Shown here piece after piece: positions 34,887 to 43,715 of a stretch of 64,000 nt of DNA. Both the position numbers and the translations under genes were made by a program. Source of the stretch: an uncultured Bacteroidia bacterium (GTDB taxonomy: Bacteria; Bacteroidota; Bacteroidia; Bacteroidales; UBA932); contig CACYGW010000007.1 of NCBI GenBank assembly GCA_902774045.1, positions 37,920 to 101,919 of the forward strand, in the 5' to 3' direction. The number at the start of each line of letters is the position of its first letter. The first letter of the stretch is position 1. Under the pieces are notes generated by a model. It ran no database searches. It saw only the letters and a program-made list of their open reading frames with translations, and was not told the DNA's origin.

Positions 34887-36530
34887 TTATCTGAACTGGA
34901 GGAATTCTACGTCCTTTTCTGCGCGGGCAGCAAGTTTTGCATCCTTGCTAACCTCTGCCATAGCTACGCGGTATGCAGACTGGTCTCCCTGACGGGCAGC
35001 GATGATAGCCTTAAGATAAGAAACCCTTGCATCCTTGCATTTTGCAGAAGCCTTGGCGGCGTCAAGCTGGTCGTTGAGGATGAGGGAAAGGGTGCGGTTG
35101 AAGCAGCAGCCCTTAACGTCTGCAAGCTCCTGAGCAGCCTTTGCATAGTTACCGTTAAGAATATCTACAAGACCGAGGTTGTGCTTTGCATCATCGTTAG
35201 CAGCCTTCTTGAAAGCGGCGGCAGCCTTGTCAAGGTTACCCTTGCGAAGCTCAACTACGCCAAGAGCATTCTGGAGGTCTGCATCTTTGGTCTTAACAAG
35301 AGCGAAAGCCTTCTCTGCAGAAACAATCTTGTCCTCGTTAAGAGCAAGAACACCAAGATTGAACTGAGCGCGGTCGCTGCCGAACTTGGAAACAGCCTTG
35401 TTATAGAGCTGAGCCTTCTTTACATTATCCTTTACAAGGGTAGCGGCGCGAAGGAGAGCCTCCTCGTCAAGAATGTCCATATTGTCGTCTACCAGGGCTA
35501 CGAGCTCCTCGGGAGTGTAGTTCTTGTACTCTACGTTAGCGATGAAGCGTGCACGGCGGAGTTCGGGAAGAATGCTGCTGCGAAGTACGGTATAAATCGC
35601 AGACATATTCTTGATTTCGCTTTCGCGTACTGCAGGGTCGCTGTACATGGAAAGAACCCTGAGGATGAGGTCTTTGTCCTCTATATCGGAAGCCTCAACA
35701 AGCTGTTTGAAACCTTCCCAGTCCTGACCTATGCTCTTTACGGAAGGATCGGCAACCTCAAGACCCTTGGTGAGTTTGTCCCAAGCCTTGTCTGCGGTGA
35801 GACTACGGTTGTTGGAAAGACGGGTGTTGAGTTTCTCGCCACCTTCAGGAGAAGCGTAAGCTACGATCTCTGTGCTTACAAGGCTCTTGCGCTCGTTGGC
35901 GTTAATCTCGTTAAGAGCCTCGATGAAGTCCTTGACGCTCTGGCTGCGGAGCTGAGAGTTGGCAACAACAGAAGAGTTAAGCTGATAGAGAATCTGTCCT
36001 TCTTCTGTCTGGCTGATGATTTCCTGATAGTTGTCTGCCTTGGGAGCAATGTAACCGGAAGCATCAACAAGCATATAAGTGGTGTTGCAACCAACGGCAA
36101 TCTTTCTTGCGGGAACAGTCCACTCTTTCTTTCCGTGTTTTACAACGGCGCGGAGCTCAAGAACTGCGCTCTCCATTCCTTCTACATAGTCGAACAGAGC
36201 TTTCTCGCGAACAGTCTGACCAAGAGCAGCTACAGCCTTGTAGTTATCTTTAACTTTCTCTCCCTGATAGATGAAAGGCTTTGCGGCAGCCTCTCCGCCC
36301 TCATAAACAAGAACGGGAGTTACAACCAGGATAGCCTGCTTGTGGAAGTATTTCTCAGGGAATGTAAGGGTGACGTCGGCCTGGATTTCTCCGGCAACAA
36401 CTTCAAGAACCTCAGGCTCGCAAACAACTTTTACATTGTCTGCATACTTAGCCATTTTTTCTGCAGAAGAGCAAGCTACGAATGCGACAGCTGCTACTGC
36501 AAGTGACAAAAGTTTGATTGATTTCTTCAT
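34887..36530 (-). CDS. lipoprotein with OmpA-like and TPR-like regions
   Basis: Envelope lipoprotein of 547 residues. The signal MKKSIKLLSLAVAAVAFVAC ends at a lipobox (Cys20). Residues about 30-190 are beta-rich. A segment containing VAYASPEGGEKLNTRLSNNR (about 225-245) resembles the peptidoglycan-binding OmpA C-terminal domain. The C-terminal third (about 355-540) is helical with repeated A/L spacing (FNLGVLALNEDKIVSAEKAF, LDKAAAAFKKAAND) typical of tetratricopeptide repeats. It probably links the outer membrane to peptidoglycan (inference). Transcribed alone, from a -7 box at 36575-36582. Confidence 0.78.
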   Translation of the reverse strand: MKKSIKLLSLAVAAVAFVACSSAEKMAKYADNVKVVCEPEVLEVVAGEIQADVTLTFPEKYFHKQAILVVTPVLVYEGGEAAAKPFIYQGEKVKDNYKAVAALGQTVREKALFDYVEGMESAVLELRAVVKHGKKEWTVPARKIAVGCNTTYMLVDASGYIAPKADNYQEIISQTEEGQILYQLNSSVVANSQLRSQSVKDFIEALNEINANERKSLVSTEIVAYASPEGGEKLNTRLSNNRSLTADKAWDKLTKGLEVADPSVKSIGQDWEGFKQLVEASDIEDKDLILRVLSMYSDPAVRESEIKNMSAIYTVLRSSILPELRRARFIANVEYKNYTPEELVALVDDNMDILDEEALLRAATLVKDNVKKAQLYNKAVSKFGSDRAQFNLGVLALNEDKIVSAEKAFALVKTKDADLQNALGVVELRKGNLDKAAAAFKKAANDDAKHNLGLVDILNGNYAKAAQELADVKGCCFNRTLSLILNDQLDAAKASAKCKDARVSYLKAIIAARQGDQSAYRVAMAEVSKDAKLAARAEKDVEFLQFR

Positions 36531-36574
36531 ATTAAAAATATTGTAAAATTACATTCTTACATAGTATACCAGTG

Positions 36575-36582
36575 CAAATATA
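36575..36582 (-). promoter_or_regulatory. -7 box for OmpA/TPR lipoprotein gene
   Basis: TATATTTG on the minus strand, 44 bp upstream of the ATG at 36530. Divergent from the promoter at 36611. Confidence 0.55.
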
Positions 36583-36610
36583 GTTCTTTACAAGTTAAGA
36601 AAAAAATTAT

Positions 36611-36618
36611 TATTTTTG
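36611..36618 (+). promoter_or_regulatory. -7 box for the sigma-54 activator operon
   Basis: TATTTTTG, 14 bp before the ATG at 36633. It fits the housekeeping TAnnTTTG consensus, so the activator gene itself appears not to depend on sigma-54. Confidence 0.55.
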
Positions 36619-36632
36619 TAACCCTTAAAAAA

Positions 36633-37829
36633 ATGAGATTTTTTGATATGGACTATCAGGAACTGCAACGAATCAAAAACAAATTCGACATTGTCGGCAA
36701 TGACCCCGTCCTGGACCGGGCCATCGAGACTGCCGTTGCTGTTGCCCCAACAGATCTCACCGTTCTTGTGAGCGGAGAAAGCGGAGTAGGAAAAGAAAAC
36801 ATTCCTAAAATCATTCATCAGAACAGCCTGCGGCGTAACGGAAAATATTTTGCAATTAACTGCAGCGCCATTCCGGAAGGCACCGTAGAGTCCGAGCTCT
36901 TCGGGCACGAGAAAGGCGCTTACACCGGCGCCATCGAGGCCAGGAAGGGTTATTTTGAAGAAGCCAACGGCGGCACCCTTTTTCTTGACGAAATTGAAGA
37001 CTTGCCCCTGCCCTATCAGGCCAAACTCCTAAGGGTTATCCAGTCCGGAGAATACACCCGGGTTGGTTCTTCCAAGGTGTCCAAGACGGATGTAAGGGTT
37101 ATTGCGGCCAGCAACGTAGATTTGGCCTATGCCGTTTCACAGGGTAAGTTCCGCGAAGATTTGTTCTACAGGCTTAATGCCGTACAGATAAAACTTCCCG
37201 CCCTAAGGGAAAGGGGCGATGATATCTATCTTCTGTTCCGAAAGTTCTGCGCAGACTTTTCAGAAAAATACAATACCCCAAGGGTTTCCCTGTCTCCGGA
37301 CGCCGTAAAACTGCTCACCACCTATCGTTGGCCGGGCAACGTGCGCCAGCTAAAGAACATAGCAGAGGCAATATCGGCTCTGGAGGTTACAGACGCCGGG
37401 GGTAACAAAAAAGAGATAAGCCATACCGTCCTTTCCAGGTATCTGCCTGCAGACGGTCCCACGCTTCTTCCCGTTCAGGTTGGAAAGCAGGGCGGCTCTA
37501 TGTCCGATGCAGAAAAGCAGGAGATTTTCAAGGCCCTGTACAATCTTAACGCAGAGGTTGCCCGCCTTAGAGAAATTGTAGAAAACAAAGAGGCCTCCGT
37601 GGTTGTTGACAATTCCAGAATTGCCGCTCCGCAGGAGGACGATGTTGATATTCAGGACGATCTTGACTCCGAGACCCTTTCCATTACCGCCACCAGCGAA
37701 GACCTTATACGCAAGGCTCTGGAAAAGCACGGCGGCAACAGAAAGAAGGCGGCGGAAGAGTTGGGAATATCGGAGCGCACTCTTTACAGAAAACTTCCAC
37801 CCGAATACAGAAACCCTAAAGTAAAATGA
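36633..37829 (+). CDS. sigma-54-dependent transcriptional activator without receiver domain
   Basis: AAA+ enhancer-binding protein of 398 residues. The ATPase domain starts within 20 residues of the N-terminus: Walker A GESGVGKE (48-55), the sigma-54 contact loop as GAYTGA (95-100; canonical GAFTGA), Walker B LFLDEIEDL and the arginine region REDLFYRLN. A Fis-type helix-turn-helix (about 357-385, KKAAEELGISERTLYRKL) ends the protein. No receiver or sensor domain is present, so regulation must be by expression level or a partner. It overlaps lptE by 4 bp, placing an activator in one operon with LPS transport and secretion genes. Confidence 0.93.
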   Translation: MRFFDMDYQELQRIKNKFDIVGNDPVLDRAIETAVAVAPTDLTVLVSGESGVGKENIPKIIHQNSLRRNGKYFAINCSAIPEGTVESELFGHEKGAYTGAIEARKGYFEEANGGTLFLDEIEDLPLPYQAKLLRVIQSGEYTRVGSSKVSKTDVRVIAASNVDLAYAVSQGKFREDLFYRLNAVQIKLPALRERGDDIYLLFRKFCADFSEKYNTPRVSLSPDAVKLLTTYRWPGNVRQLKNIAEAISALEVTDAGGNKKEISHTVLSRYLPADGPTLLPVQVGKQGGSMSDAEKQEIFKALYNLNAEVARLREIVENKEASVVVDNSRIAAPQEDDVDIQDDLDSETLSITATSEDLIRKALEKHGGNRKKAAEELGISERTLYRKLPPEYRNPKVK

Positions 37830-38341
37830 CATCGAGAGCACATATAATATCCCTTTTCCTGCTTGGAGCGCTTACGGCCGTGGCCGTGGCCTGCGGAATC
37901 TATTCCTTCAGCGGCACTTCCATACAGCCTGATATAAAGACGGTAACAATCAACTACTTTGAGTACAAAGCGCTTAGGGTAAATCCTTCGCTCAGCAACG
38001 ACCTTACCGAGGCTCTTAAAGAGAAGTTCCGCAAAATGACCCGCCTGGAGCAGGTAGAGGAAGAGGGAGACATAGAGATAGAGGGCTCTGTTACCGGATA
38101 CGACGTACGTGCCACTGCCGTTACCGCCAACGAGGTTGCGGCACAGAACAGGCTCACCGTCTCCGTTAAAATATCTTTCACCAACAGGAAGTATCCCGAG
38201 GATGATTTTGAAAAATCTTTTTCTGCTTTTGGCGATTATGATTCTACCCTTTCCCTTGATGCCGTTGAGGCCCAGCTTTGCGAGGAAATCGTAGAGCAGC
38301 TTTGCGAGGATATCCTTAACGCAACCGTGGCCAACTGGTAA
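37826..38341 (+). CDS. lptE: LPS-assembly lipoprotein LptE
   Basis: Outer-membrane lipoprotein that plugs the LptD barrel and helps insert lipopolysaccharide. It is 171 residues. The signal ends AVAVACGIYSF with the lipobox cysteine at about residue 23. The mature part has the LptE order: YSFSGTSIQP, a TVTINYFEY strand, an N-x-LT-ALKEKF helix, and a beta region reading GDIEIEGSVTGYDVRA. The start overlaps the activator gene (ATGA), and its stop overlaps the next gene. Assigned from the pattern and the typical Bacteroidota neighbourhood (activator-lptE-hypothetical-secG). Confidence 0.88.
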   Translation: MTSRAHIISLFLLGALTAVAVACGIYSFSGTSIQPDIKTVTINYFEYKALRVNPSLSNDLTEALKEKFRKMTRLEQVEEEGDIEIEGSVTGYDVRATAVTANEVAAQNRLTVSVKISFTNRKYPEDDFEKSFSAFGDYDSTLSLDAVEAQLCEEIVEQLCEDILNATVANW

Positions 38342-38934
38342 TGACGGAACACAAGTACATAGAACTGGGCTCGCTTACGCTGGAAGAACTTGCCAGCGTA
38401 ATAAACATATACCCCTGGTACGGAAGCGCGCGCAAGGAACTGTGCCGCCGTATGTCGCAGATGGGGCAGGAGGCCTGGGATAAGGAGCAGTATGTAGATT
38501 CTGCAATGTACGTTGCCGACAGACGGATTATTGCAAATGTCTTTGGCGCCGGAAGCAAGGTGGACCTGTCCGACAAAGAGCTGGAAAGAATTCTTAAGTC
38601 CTTCATAGAGGAGACTCCTCAGGAACCCACGGAGGAAGCCCGTCAGGTACACGTTGTGGGAGGAGATTATTTCTCACAGTCCCAGTACAACGACGTCCGC
38701 ACCAAAGAAGACAGCGTGTTCTCCCGTTTTGCCGCAAAACCTTCTGACAGCACAGAAGACAGGGAGGCGGGGAATCCCTTGCTTGACGACTGTTTTTGCA
38801 CGGAGCCCTTGGCCCAAATTTTTGCCGAACAGGGTTATTTGGAGCAGGCAAAGCACATTTATTCCAGACTTCTATTGAAAAATCCAGAAAAAAGTGCTTA
38901 CTTTGCAGCCCTTATTGAAAATTTAACGGAATAA
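38341..38934 (+). CDS. hypothetical protein between lptE and secG
   Basis: A 197-residue soluble protein with no signal peptide. The N-terminal part has LTLEELASVINIYPWYGSAR. The middle is acidic and probably disordered. The C-terminus (EPLAQIFAEQGYLEQAKHIY) looks like a single TPR helix pair. I do not know its function. The start overlaps the lptE stop by 1 bp, and secG follows after 13 bp, so it belongs to this envelope-biogenesis operon. Confidence 0.8.
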   Translation: MTEHKYIELGSLTLEELASVINIYPWYGSARKELCRRMSQMGQEAWDKEQYVDSAMYVADRRIIANVFGAGSKVDLSDKELERILKSFIEETPQEPTEEARQVHVVGGDYFSQSQYNDVRTKEDSVFSRFAAKPSDSTEDREAGNPLLDDCFCTEPLAQIFAEQGYLEQAKHIYSRLLLKNPEKSAYFAALIENLTE

Positions 38935-38947
38935 AAGATAAAAAGAT

Positions 38948-39295
38948 ATGAGTTGGTTATTTGTAACACTTACAGTTTTGATTCTCATCGCCTGCGCATT
39001 GCTGGTGCTTGTAGTGCTGCTTCAAAATGGTAAAGGTGGCGGTCTTGCCAGTAACTTTGTTACCGGAAACCAGACCCTTGGCGTTCGCCAGACCGCAGAT
39101 TTGCTTGAAAGAGTAACCTGGGGCCTCGTTACCTTCATTCTGGTTGCAGCTATCATCTCTTCCTTCACCTTTACAAAGGGTGGAAGCCAGAGCGATATCA
39201 CAGACCGGGCTCAGGTAGAGCAGACAGAGAATCCTGAGGCTGATTTCTCTGGCGCTATCGATGTAGAAAACGTTCAGGAAGAGAATCAGAACTAA
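38948..39295 (+). CDS. secG: preprotein translocase subunit SecG
   Basis: Small inner-membrane subunit of the SecYEG channel, 115 residues, with two transmembrane segments (about 4-24 and 55-74). The conserved loop between them reads LLQNGKGGGLASNF. The C-terminus is an acidic Glu/Asn-rich tail of about 35 residues, a common Bacteroidota addition. Last gene of the lptE operon. Confidence 0.94.
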   Translation: MSWLFVTLTVLILIACALLVLVVLLQNGKGGGLASNFVTGNQTLGVRQTADLLERVTWGLVTFILVAAIISSFTFTKGGSQSDITDRAQVEQTENPEADFSGAIDVENVQEENQN

Positions 39296-39296
39296 G

Positions 39297-39313
39297 ACTG
39301 ACAGATTGTCAGT
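39297..39313 (+). promoter_or_regulatory. inverted-repeat operator candidate upstream of clpB
   Basis: ACTGACA-GAT-TGTCAGT is a perfect 7-bp inverted repeat starting directly after the secG stop. It overlaps the TTG that would serve as -33 element of the clpB promoter, so a bound protein would block transcription. The regulator is unknown. Confidence 0.55.
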
Positions 39314-39329
39314 ATCCACGCAAGTGGAA

Positions 39330-39338
39330 TATATTTTG
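39330..39338 (+). promoter_or_regulatory. -7-like box for clpB
   Basis: TATATTTTG, one base longer than TAnnTTTG, with TTG about 21 bp upstream inside the inverted repeat. The leader to clpB would be about 80 nt and begin with the hairpin at 39341. Confidence 0.45.
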
Positions 39339-39340
39339 AG

Positions 39341-39375
39341 CGTAGCCGTTTGTCCCCCGCGGGCAAACGGCTGCG
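39341..39375 (+). promoter_or_regulatory. strong hairpin in the clpB leader
   Basis: Stem 39341-39352 with 39364-39375 (core AGCCGTTTG/CAAACGGCT) plus an inner CCC/GGG. It is followed by ACTTTTCT. It could stabilise the mRNA 5' end, act as a weak terminator after secG, or respond to temperature; the ribosome-binding site AAAGGAG near 39412 is outside the stem. Confidence 0.5.
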
Positions 39376-39424
39376 ACTTTTCTAGCAGCCGGGCCGGAGG
39401 CGGAGGGCAAAAAGGAGAATTATT

Positions 39425-41590
39425 ATGAGTAATACAAATTATCAATTTTTGCCTCGATTCGCTACCAACCTTAACGAGATGGCGGCCAAGGGTAAACTGG
39501 ACCCGGTGATTGGGCGCGATGACGAGATTCGCCGAGTCCTGCAGATTCTTAGCCGCAGGACTAAGAACAATCCTATCCTTGTGGGAGAGCCGGGAGTTGG
39601 TAAGACTGCAATATCAGAGGGCATCGCCCAGAAAATAGTCAATCTTCAGGTCCCGGAAAATCTAAAGGACAAAACTGTTTACTCTCTTGATATGGGAGCG
39701 CTCATCGCCGGAGCAAAGTATCAGGGCGAGTTCGAGGAGCGTCTTAAGGGCGTGGTAAAGGAGGTCGTTTCTTCCGACGGCCAGATTATTCTTTTCATAG
39801 ACGAGATTCACACCCTGGTAGGTGCGGGAAAGACTTCGGGCGCTATGGACGCCTCCAATATTCTTAAGCCTGCGCTTGCCCGCGGAGAACTCAGAACCAT
39901 CGGCTCTACAACCCTGGACGAGTATCAAAAATACTTCGAGTCCGACAAAGCCCTGGAGCGCCGTTTCCAGATGGTGATGGTAGACGAGCCAAGCGTGGGC
40001 GAGTCGGTTTCTATCCTGAGGGGCCTTAAGGAGAAGTACGAGAATCACCACAAGGTGCGTATAGAAGATGATGCCCTTATAGCCGCTGTTAACCTTAGCC
40101 ATCGGTATATAACAAACAGGTTCCTGCCCGATAAGGCCATAGACCTTGTAGATGAGGCTGCGTCTAAATTGCGCCTGGAAATGAATTCTGTCCCCGAGCC
40201 TATCGACAATCTCAACAGCCGCATACGGCAGCTGGAGATAGAAAAGGAAGCCATCAAACGGGAGGGCGCCACGCTCAAAGAAGAAAAGATAAGCCACGAG
40301 CTCAAGGAACTATCGGCCCAAAAGGAAGTCCTGATGAAGAAGTGGAATCAGGAAAAGGGTCTGCTTACCGGGCTGCAGGAGGCCCGCCAGCAACTGGAAG
40401 ATTATAAGATTCAGGCACAGGCGGCAGAGAGAGCCGGCGACTATGGCAAGGTGGCCGAGCTTAGGTATGGCCGTATGGCAGAGACTCAGAAGAAGATTGA
40501 TTCGCTTACCAAGGAGCAGGAGAAGATTACAGAACCTCTTGTCACAGAGGCTGTTACTCCGGAGGATATTGCAGAGGTGGTGGCAAAGTGGACGGGCATT
40601 CCGGTTAAGAGGATGCTGGAAAGCGAGAAGGAGAAGCTTCTGCGGATGGAGGAGGCCCTGCACAAGAGGGTCGTGGGCCAGGACGAGGCCATAAGGGCCG
40701 TCTCGGATGCCGTCAGGCGCAACAGGGCCGGGCTTTCCAACGAGAAGAGGCCCATTGGTTCCTTCCTGTTTATGGGTACCACGGGAGTGGGCAAGACAGA
40801 GCTGGCCAAGGCTTTGGCAGAGTTCCTGTTTAACGACGAGAATATGATTACCCGCATAGATATGAGCGAGTATCAGGAGCGTCACACAGTGAGCCGTCTT
40901 ATTGGCGCGCCTCCGGGATATGTTGGTTACGACGAGGGCGGACAGCTTACGGAAGCCGTAAGGCGCAAGCCTTATTCCGTGATTTTGCTGGACGAGATAG
41001 AGAAGGCTCATCCCGATGTATTCAACACTCTTCTTCAGGTTTTGGACGATGGTCGCCTTACCGACAACAAGGGGCGTACGGTAGATTTCAAGAACACCAT
41101 TCTTATTATGACCTCCAACGCCGGGGCGGAGATTATCCAGTCTTATATGGAGAAGCTGCCCGATACGCGCGGTGGCGATATGGAGGCTCTTGCCAAGAGA
41201 AGCAGCCAGCTTCTGGAGTGCAAAGACAGGGTACTGGAGGTTCTTAGGGCCAGCATTAGGCCGGAGTTTTTGAACAGGATAGACGAGATTATTATGTTTG
41301 AACCGCTTACGGTCGATGATATCCGGGAGATTGTGCGCATCCAGTGCGACGATCTTGCCCGCAAGCTGGCAGAGAGCGACATCAAGGTTTCCTTTACCAA
41401 GGGCTTCGAGGACTTTATGACAGAAAAGGGTTACAATCCTTCCTATGGCGCCCGTCCCGTGAAGAGGCTTATGCAGCGCGAGCTCGTGAACCAGCTTGCC
41501 ACATCCATCCTCTCCGGCACCATAAAGCGCGACGCCTGCATAGAAGTAGACGCCGCCCTTGGCCAGGTCATCCTCCGCAACAAAGCCTGA
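39425..41590 (+). CDS. clpB: ClpB-type disaggregase lacking the N-terminal domain
   Basis: Hsp100 AAA+ protein of 721 residues that extracts polypeptides from aggregates with DnaK. Two AAA domains are visible: Walker A GEPGVGKT (54-61) and GTTGVGKT (about 451-458). A ClpB-style coiled middle domain lies at about 260-390 ([20 protein letters not shown]). No IGF/IGL loop for ClpP binding is evident, and the middle domain is full length, so ClpB fits better than ClpA or ClpC. Full-length ClpB is about 860 residues; the roughly 145-residue N-terminal substrate-binding repeat domain is missing here. No piece of it lies upstream. AAAGGAG precedes the ATG at a good distance. Confidence 0.9.
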   Translation: MSNTNYQFLPRFATNLNEMAAKGKLDPVIGRDDEIRRVLQILSRRTKNNPILVGEPGVGKTAISEGIAQKIVNLQVPENLKDKTVYSLDMGALIAGAKYQGEFEERLKGVVKEVVSSDGQIILFIDEIHTLVGAGKTSGAMDASNILKPALARGELRTIGSTTLDEYQKYFESDKALERRFQMVMVDEPSVGESVSILRGLKEKYENHHKVRIEDDALIAAVNLSHRYITNRFLPDKAIDLVDEAASKLRLEMNSVPEPIDNLNSRIRQLEIEKEAIKREGATLKEEKISHELKELSAQKEVLMKKWNQEKGLLTGLQEARQQLEDYKIQAQAAERAGDYGKVAELRYGRMAETQKKIDSLTKEQEKITEPLVTEAVTPEDIAEVVAKWTGIPVKRMLESEKEKLLRMEEALHKRVVGQDEAIRAVSDAVRRNRAGLSNEKRPIGSFLFMGTTGVGKTELAKALAEFLFNDENMITRIDMSEYQERHTVSRLIGAPPGYVGYDEGGQLTEAVRRKPYSVILLDEIEKAHPDVFNTLLQVLDDGRLTDNKGRTVDFKNTILIMTSNAGAEIIQSYMEKLPDTRGGDMEALAKRSSQLLECKDRVLEVLRASIRPEFLNRIDEIIMFEPLTVDDIREIVRIQCDDLARKLAESDIKVSFTKGFEDFMTEKGYNPSYGARPVKRLMQRELVNQLATSILSGTIKRDACIEVDAALGQVILRNKA

Positions 41591-41616
41591 TTGGTTTTTT
41601 AAATTCCTCTGTTAAA

Positions 41617-41693
41617 GATGTACCCCGGCACTTTGGCTCCTGTCGCTAACGCGACCCTAACCGGGTAAATGTCGCCAAAGTGCCGGGTACATC
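41617..41693. repeat. large imperfect inverted repeat with inner hairpin
   Basis: Arms 41617-41637 and 41674-41693 pair over 20 bp (GATGTACC-CGGCACTTTGGC, one bulged C in the left arm). The 36-bp middle contains a second hairpin GTCGC-TAAC-GCGAC. It lies in the otherwise empty 253-bp stretch between clpB and the C69 peptidase gene (41591-41843). No run of T follows, so it is not a simple terminator. It could be a REP-type palindrome, a small RNA or an mRNA-stabilising 3' element. Confidence 0.7.
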
Positions 41694-41789
41694 ATATAAT
41701 AAAACGTGTATAAAACAGGAGAAATTCGGAAAAGATTCCAAGAAAATCGCGAAATTCGTGGAATTAATTCCGAGAAAATCATCAAATAC

Positions 41790-41819
41790 AAAAAAGGCAA
41801 CCGTTCGGTTGCCTTTTTT
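41790..41819. terminator. bidirectional terminator
   Basis: Perfect stem GGCAACCG/CGGTTGCC (41796-41803 and 41806-41813) with a 2-nt loop, A-run on the left and T-run on the right. It serves clpB (plus) and the C69 peptidase (minus). Confidence 0.92.
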
Positions 41820-41843
41820 AAGGAGTTGAAAATCCTAAGGAAC

Positions 41844-43652
41844 TTATTCCTGGGGAACTTCCAGAACTTTAAGGATTTCTCCGTTCTGCTCTGCGACTAC
41901 GGCTTTCCAGAGTTCCGTGTATCCGGCGGACTTGATATCGGCAGGAATGGTTTCTGAGTACTCGTTGTGCTTAAAGGAGCCGTCCTCGTTCTGGGCTTTG
42001 ATGTTGCCGTCTATGAACTTGACCAGAAGAGTTTCCTCCAGTTTCTTCCAGGCGCTGAACTGGTTCTGGGCCGTGGACACGGAGTAGTTGGTAAGGAAGT
42101 CTTTTACGCGAAGGAAGGCATCGCCGGTATCGGTCTTGGGATCGTAGCCATCGCCCTTGTGGCGGGCGCTCTGCTTCTCGGCAATATCCACGTAAAGATC
42201 CAGGGCCGTAAGGTCTGCCTTGTGAATGGCCTCCAGCTGGTCGTTCTCGAACTTGTCTATCCTCTCGCGCACGAAGGGAGCCATATAGTTGTACATCTTG
42301 TAGCAGGCATTGGCTACGCGGTTGTTAAGCCAGAAGGACGATGTGGGCGAGTAGGTAATCATATTGCCGTTGCCAACAGCAAAGCACTCAGGAACCTCTT
42401 CCGTATTGGTATAGATAGGAGTAAGGTAAGAGGTTGCGGCATCATCGGTCCCAAACCAAATAATACCTCCTATGACATCGGGGAGTGAGGGACGTGACTG
42501 GCCAACGAACCAGAATCCGGTCTGCTGGGTGGCGATGGCTCTTTCGTTGAGGTACTGTTTGCCATCGTACTCAAAGTGCATAGGCCTCCAGCGGTAAGGA
42601 AGGGCGTTTCCGCCTGCGCCGATATCCTGAGTCATGTCAATGGGAGTGCCCTCGTAGTGGTCTCTCATTGCGTCGGCCACGTTCTTTACGGAGATTTTCT
42701 CCTGAGGAAGCACGTACAGAGGCATCCTGTTCTTGGGATTTGCTCCGGTAGCATAGTCGAAATAGGTATAAGCGTCCTTTGTAACCATACGGCCGTTCTC
42801 GTCCTCAAAAGTGAACCATCCGCCGCAAAGAATATTGAAGGCAGACCATACCCTTGCCTCGCAGGCCCTAAGGCCGCTAAAGTCCAGGGGACAGTAAGCA
42901 TCGGCAAAACTAAAATCTTCGTCCTCGCCCTCGAAATACCCCTGCTTGCGGGCGAAGGAAATTACATCCTTGGCGTAGAGGCAATTGTCAGGGTCGTTCA
43001 GGGGGAAGGTGGTGATTCTGGCCTGGTTGGCATGGCCGGAAATGTATCCGTCCGGAATGCGGACTGCCACCCATACCACACCTTTATTTATATTGCGGCC
43101 ATTGCGCAGGTTGGTGCCTTTGCCAATCATTTCCAGAATCCAGGCCTCTTCTTTGTCGGCGATAGAGAAGGACTCGCCGTCTGAGTAGTAGCCGTACTCG
43201 TTGGCCAGGGAGGTGATGCACTGGATGGCTTCGCGGGCTGTGCGGCAGCGCTCAAGGGCTATGTAGATGAGGGAGCCGTAGTCTATCCCGCCTTTTTTGT
43301 CGTGAAGCTCGTGGCGGCCGCCAAAAGTGGTTTCTCCTATTATGAGCTGATGCTCATTCATATTGCCCACTCTCTTGTAGGTGTGGGGCACCTGGTCTAT
43401 TTCTCCAAGGAAGCGGCCGGAGTCCCAGTCTACGATACGGCGCTTTGAGCCGGGTTTCCAATCCTTTGCGGGCTGGAAGTAGAGCTCTCCAAAGAGACCG
43501 TGAGAGTCTGCCGCGTAGGAGATGAGGAGTGAGCCGTCGGCCGATGCTCCTTTTGTAACAATTATGTTTGTGCAGGCGTCTGCCTTTGTCTGGACAAAGC
43601 CGATGATAAGGGCCGATGCTGCCAGAATTCCCAAAATAGATTTAACCTTCAT
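41844..43652 (-). CDS. C69 family dipeptidase
   Basis: N-terminal nucleophile (Ntn) hydrolase of peptidase family C69, 602 residues. The signal peptide ends just before Cys27 in ADACTNIIVTKGASADG; this cysteine is the predicted nucleophile once exposed by cleavage. GGIDYGSL, DKEEAWILEM and RITTFPLNDPDN are family stretches. It should act on dipeptides in the periplasm. The open frame continues upstream to 44306, but that part is antisense to two real genes, and a -7 box at 43691-43698 fixes the start at 43652. It ends 25 bp from a terminator. Confidence 0.93.
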   Translation of the reverse strand: MKVKSILGILAASALIIGFVQTKADACTNIIVTKGASADGSLLISYAADSHGLFGELYFQPAKDWKPGSKRRIVDWDSGRFLGEIDQVPHTYKRVGNMNEHQLIIGETTFGGRHELHDKKGGIDYGSLIYIALERCRTAREAIQCITSLANEYGYYSDGESFSIADKEEAWILEMIGKGTNLRNGRNINKGVVWVAVRIPDGYISGHANQARITTFPLNDPDNCLYAKDVISFARKQGYFEGEDEDFSFADAYCPLDFSGLRACEARVWSAFNILCGGWFTFEDENGRMVTKDAYTYFDYATGANPKNRMPLYVLPQEKISVKNVADAMRDHYEGTPIDMTQDIGAGGNALPYRWRPMHFEYDGKQYLNERAIATQQTGFWFVGQSRPSLPDVIGGIIWFGTDDAATSYLTPIYTNTEEVPECFAVGNGNMITYSPTSSFWLNNRVANACYKMYNYMAPFVRERIDKFENDQLEAIHKADLTALDLYVDIAEKQSARHKGDGYDPKTDTGDAFLRVKDFLTNYSVSTAQNQFSAWKKLEETLLVKFIDGNIKAQNEDGSFKHNEYSETIPADIKSAGYTELWKAVVAEQNGEILKVLEVPQE

Positions 43653-43676
43653 TTTTGAATTGTTTATGTTTATTTC

Positions 43677-43684
43677 TACATTTG
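43677..43684 (+). promoter_or_regulatory. consensus promoter for the small secreted protein-pheS operon
   Basis: TACATTTG (-7), with TTTG at 43654-43657 exactly 19 bp upstream. It overlaps the divergent C69 promoter; the -33 element lies at the very start of the C69 gene leader. Confidence 0.8.
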
Positions 43685-43690
43685 TAGTCG

Positions 43691-43698
43691 CAAATCTA
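43691..43698 (-). promoter_or_regulatory. -7 box for C69 dipeptidase gene
   Basis: TAGATTTG on the minus strand, 38 bp before the ATG at 43652. The two divergent -7 boxes are only 6 bp apart, so the polymerases must exclude each other. Confidence 0.55.
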
Positions 43699-43715
43699 TA
43701 AAAAATTTGTGCAAA

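Noticed and set aside
34857..36506. 549-codon plus-strand open frame
   Set aside because: Mirror of the OmpA/TPR lipoprotein gene; the minus strand has signal peptide, lipobox, promoter and terminator.
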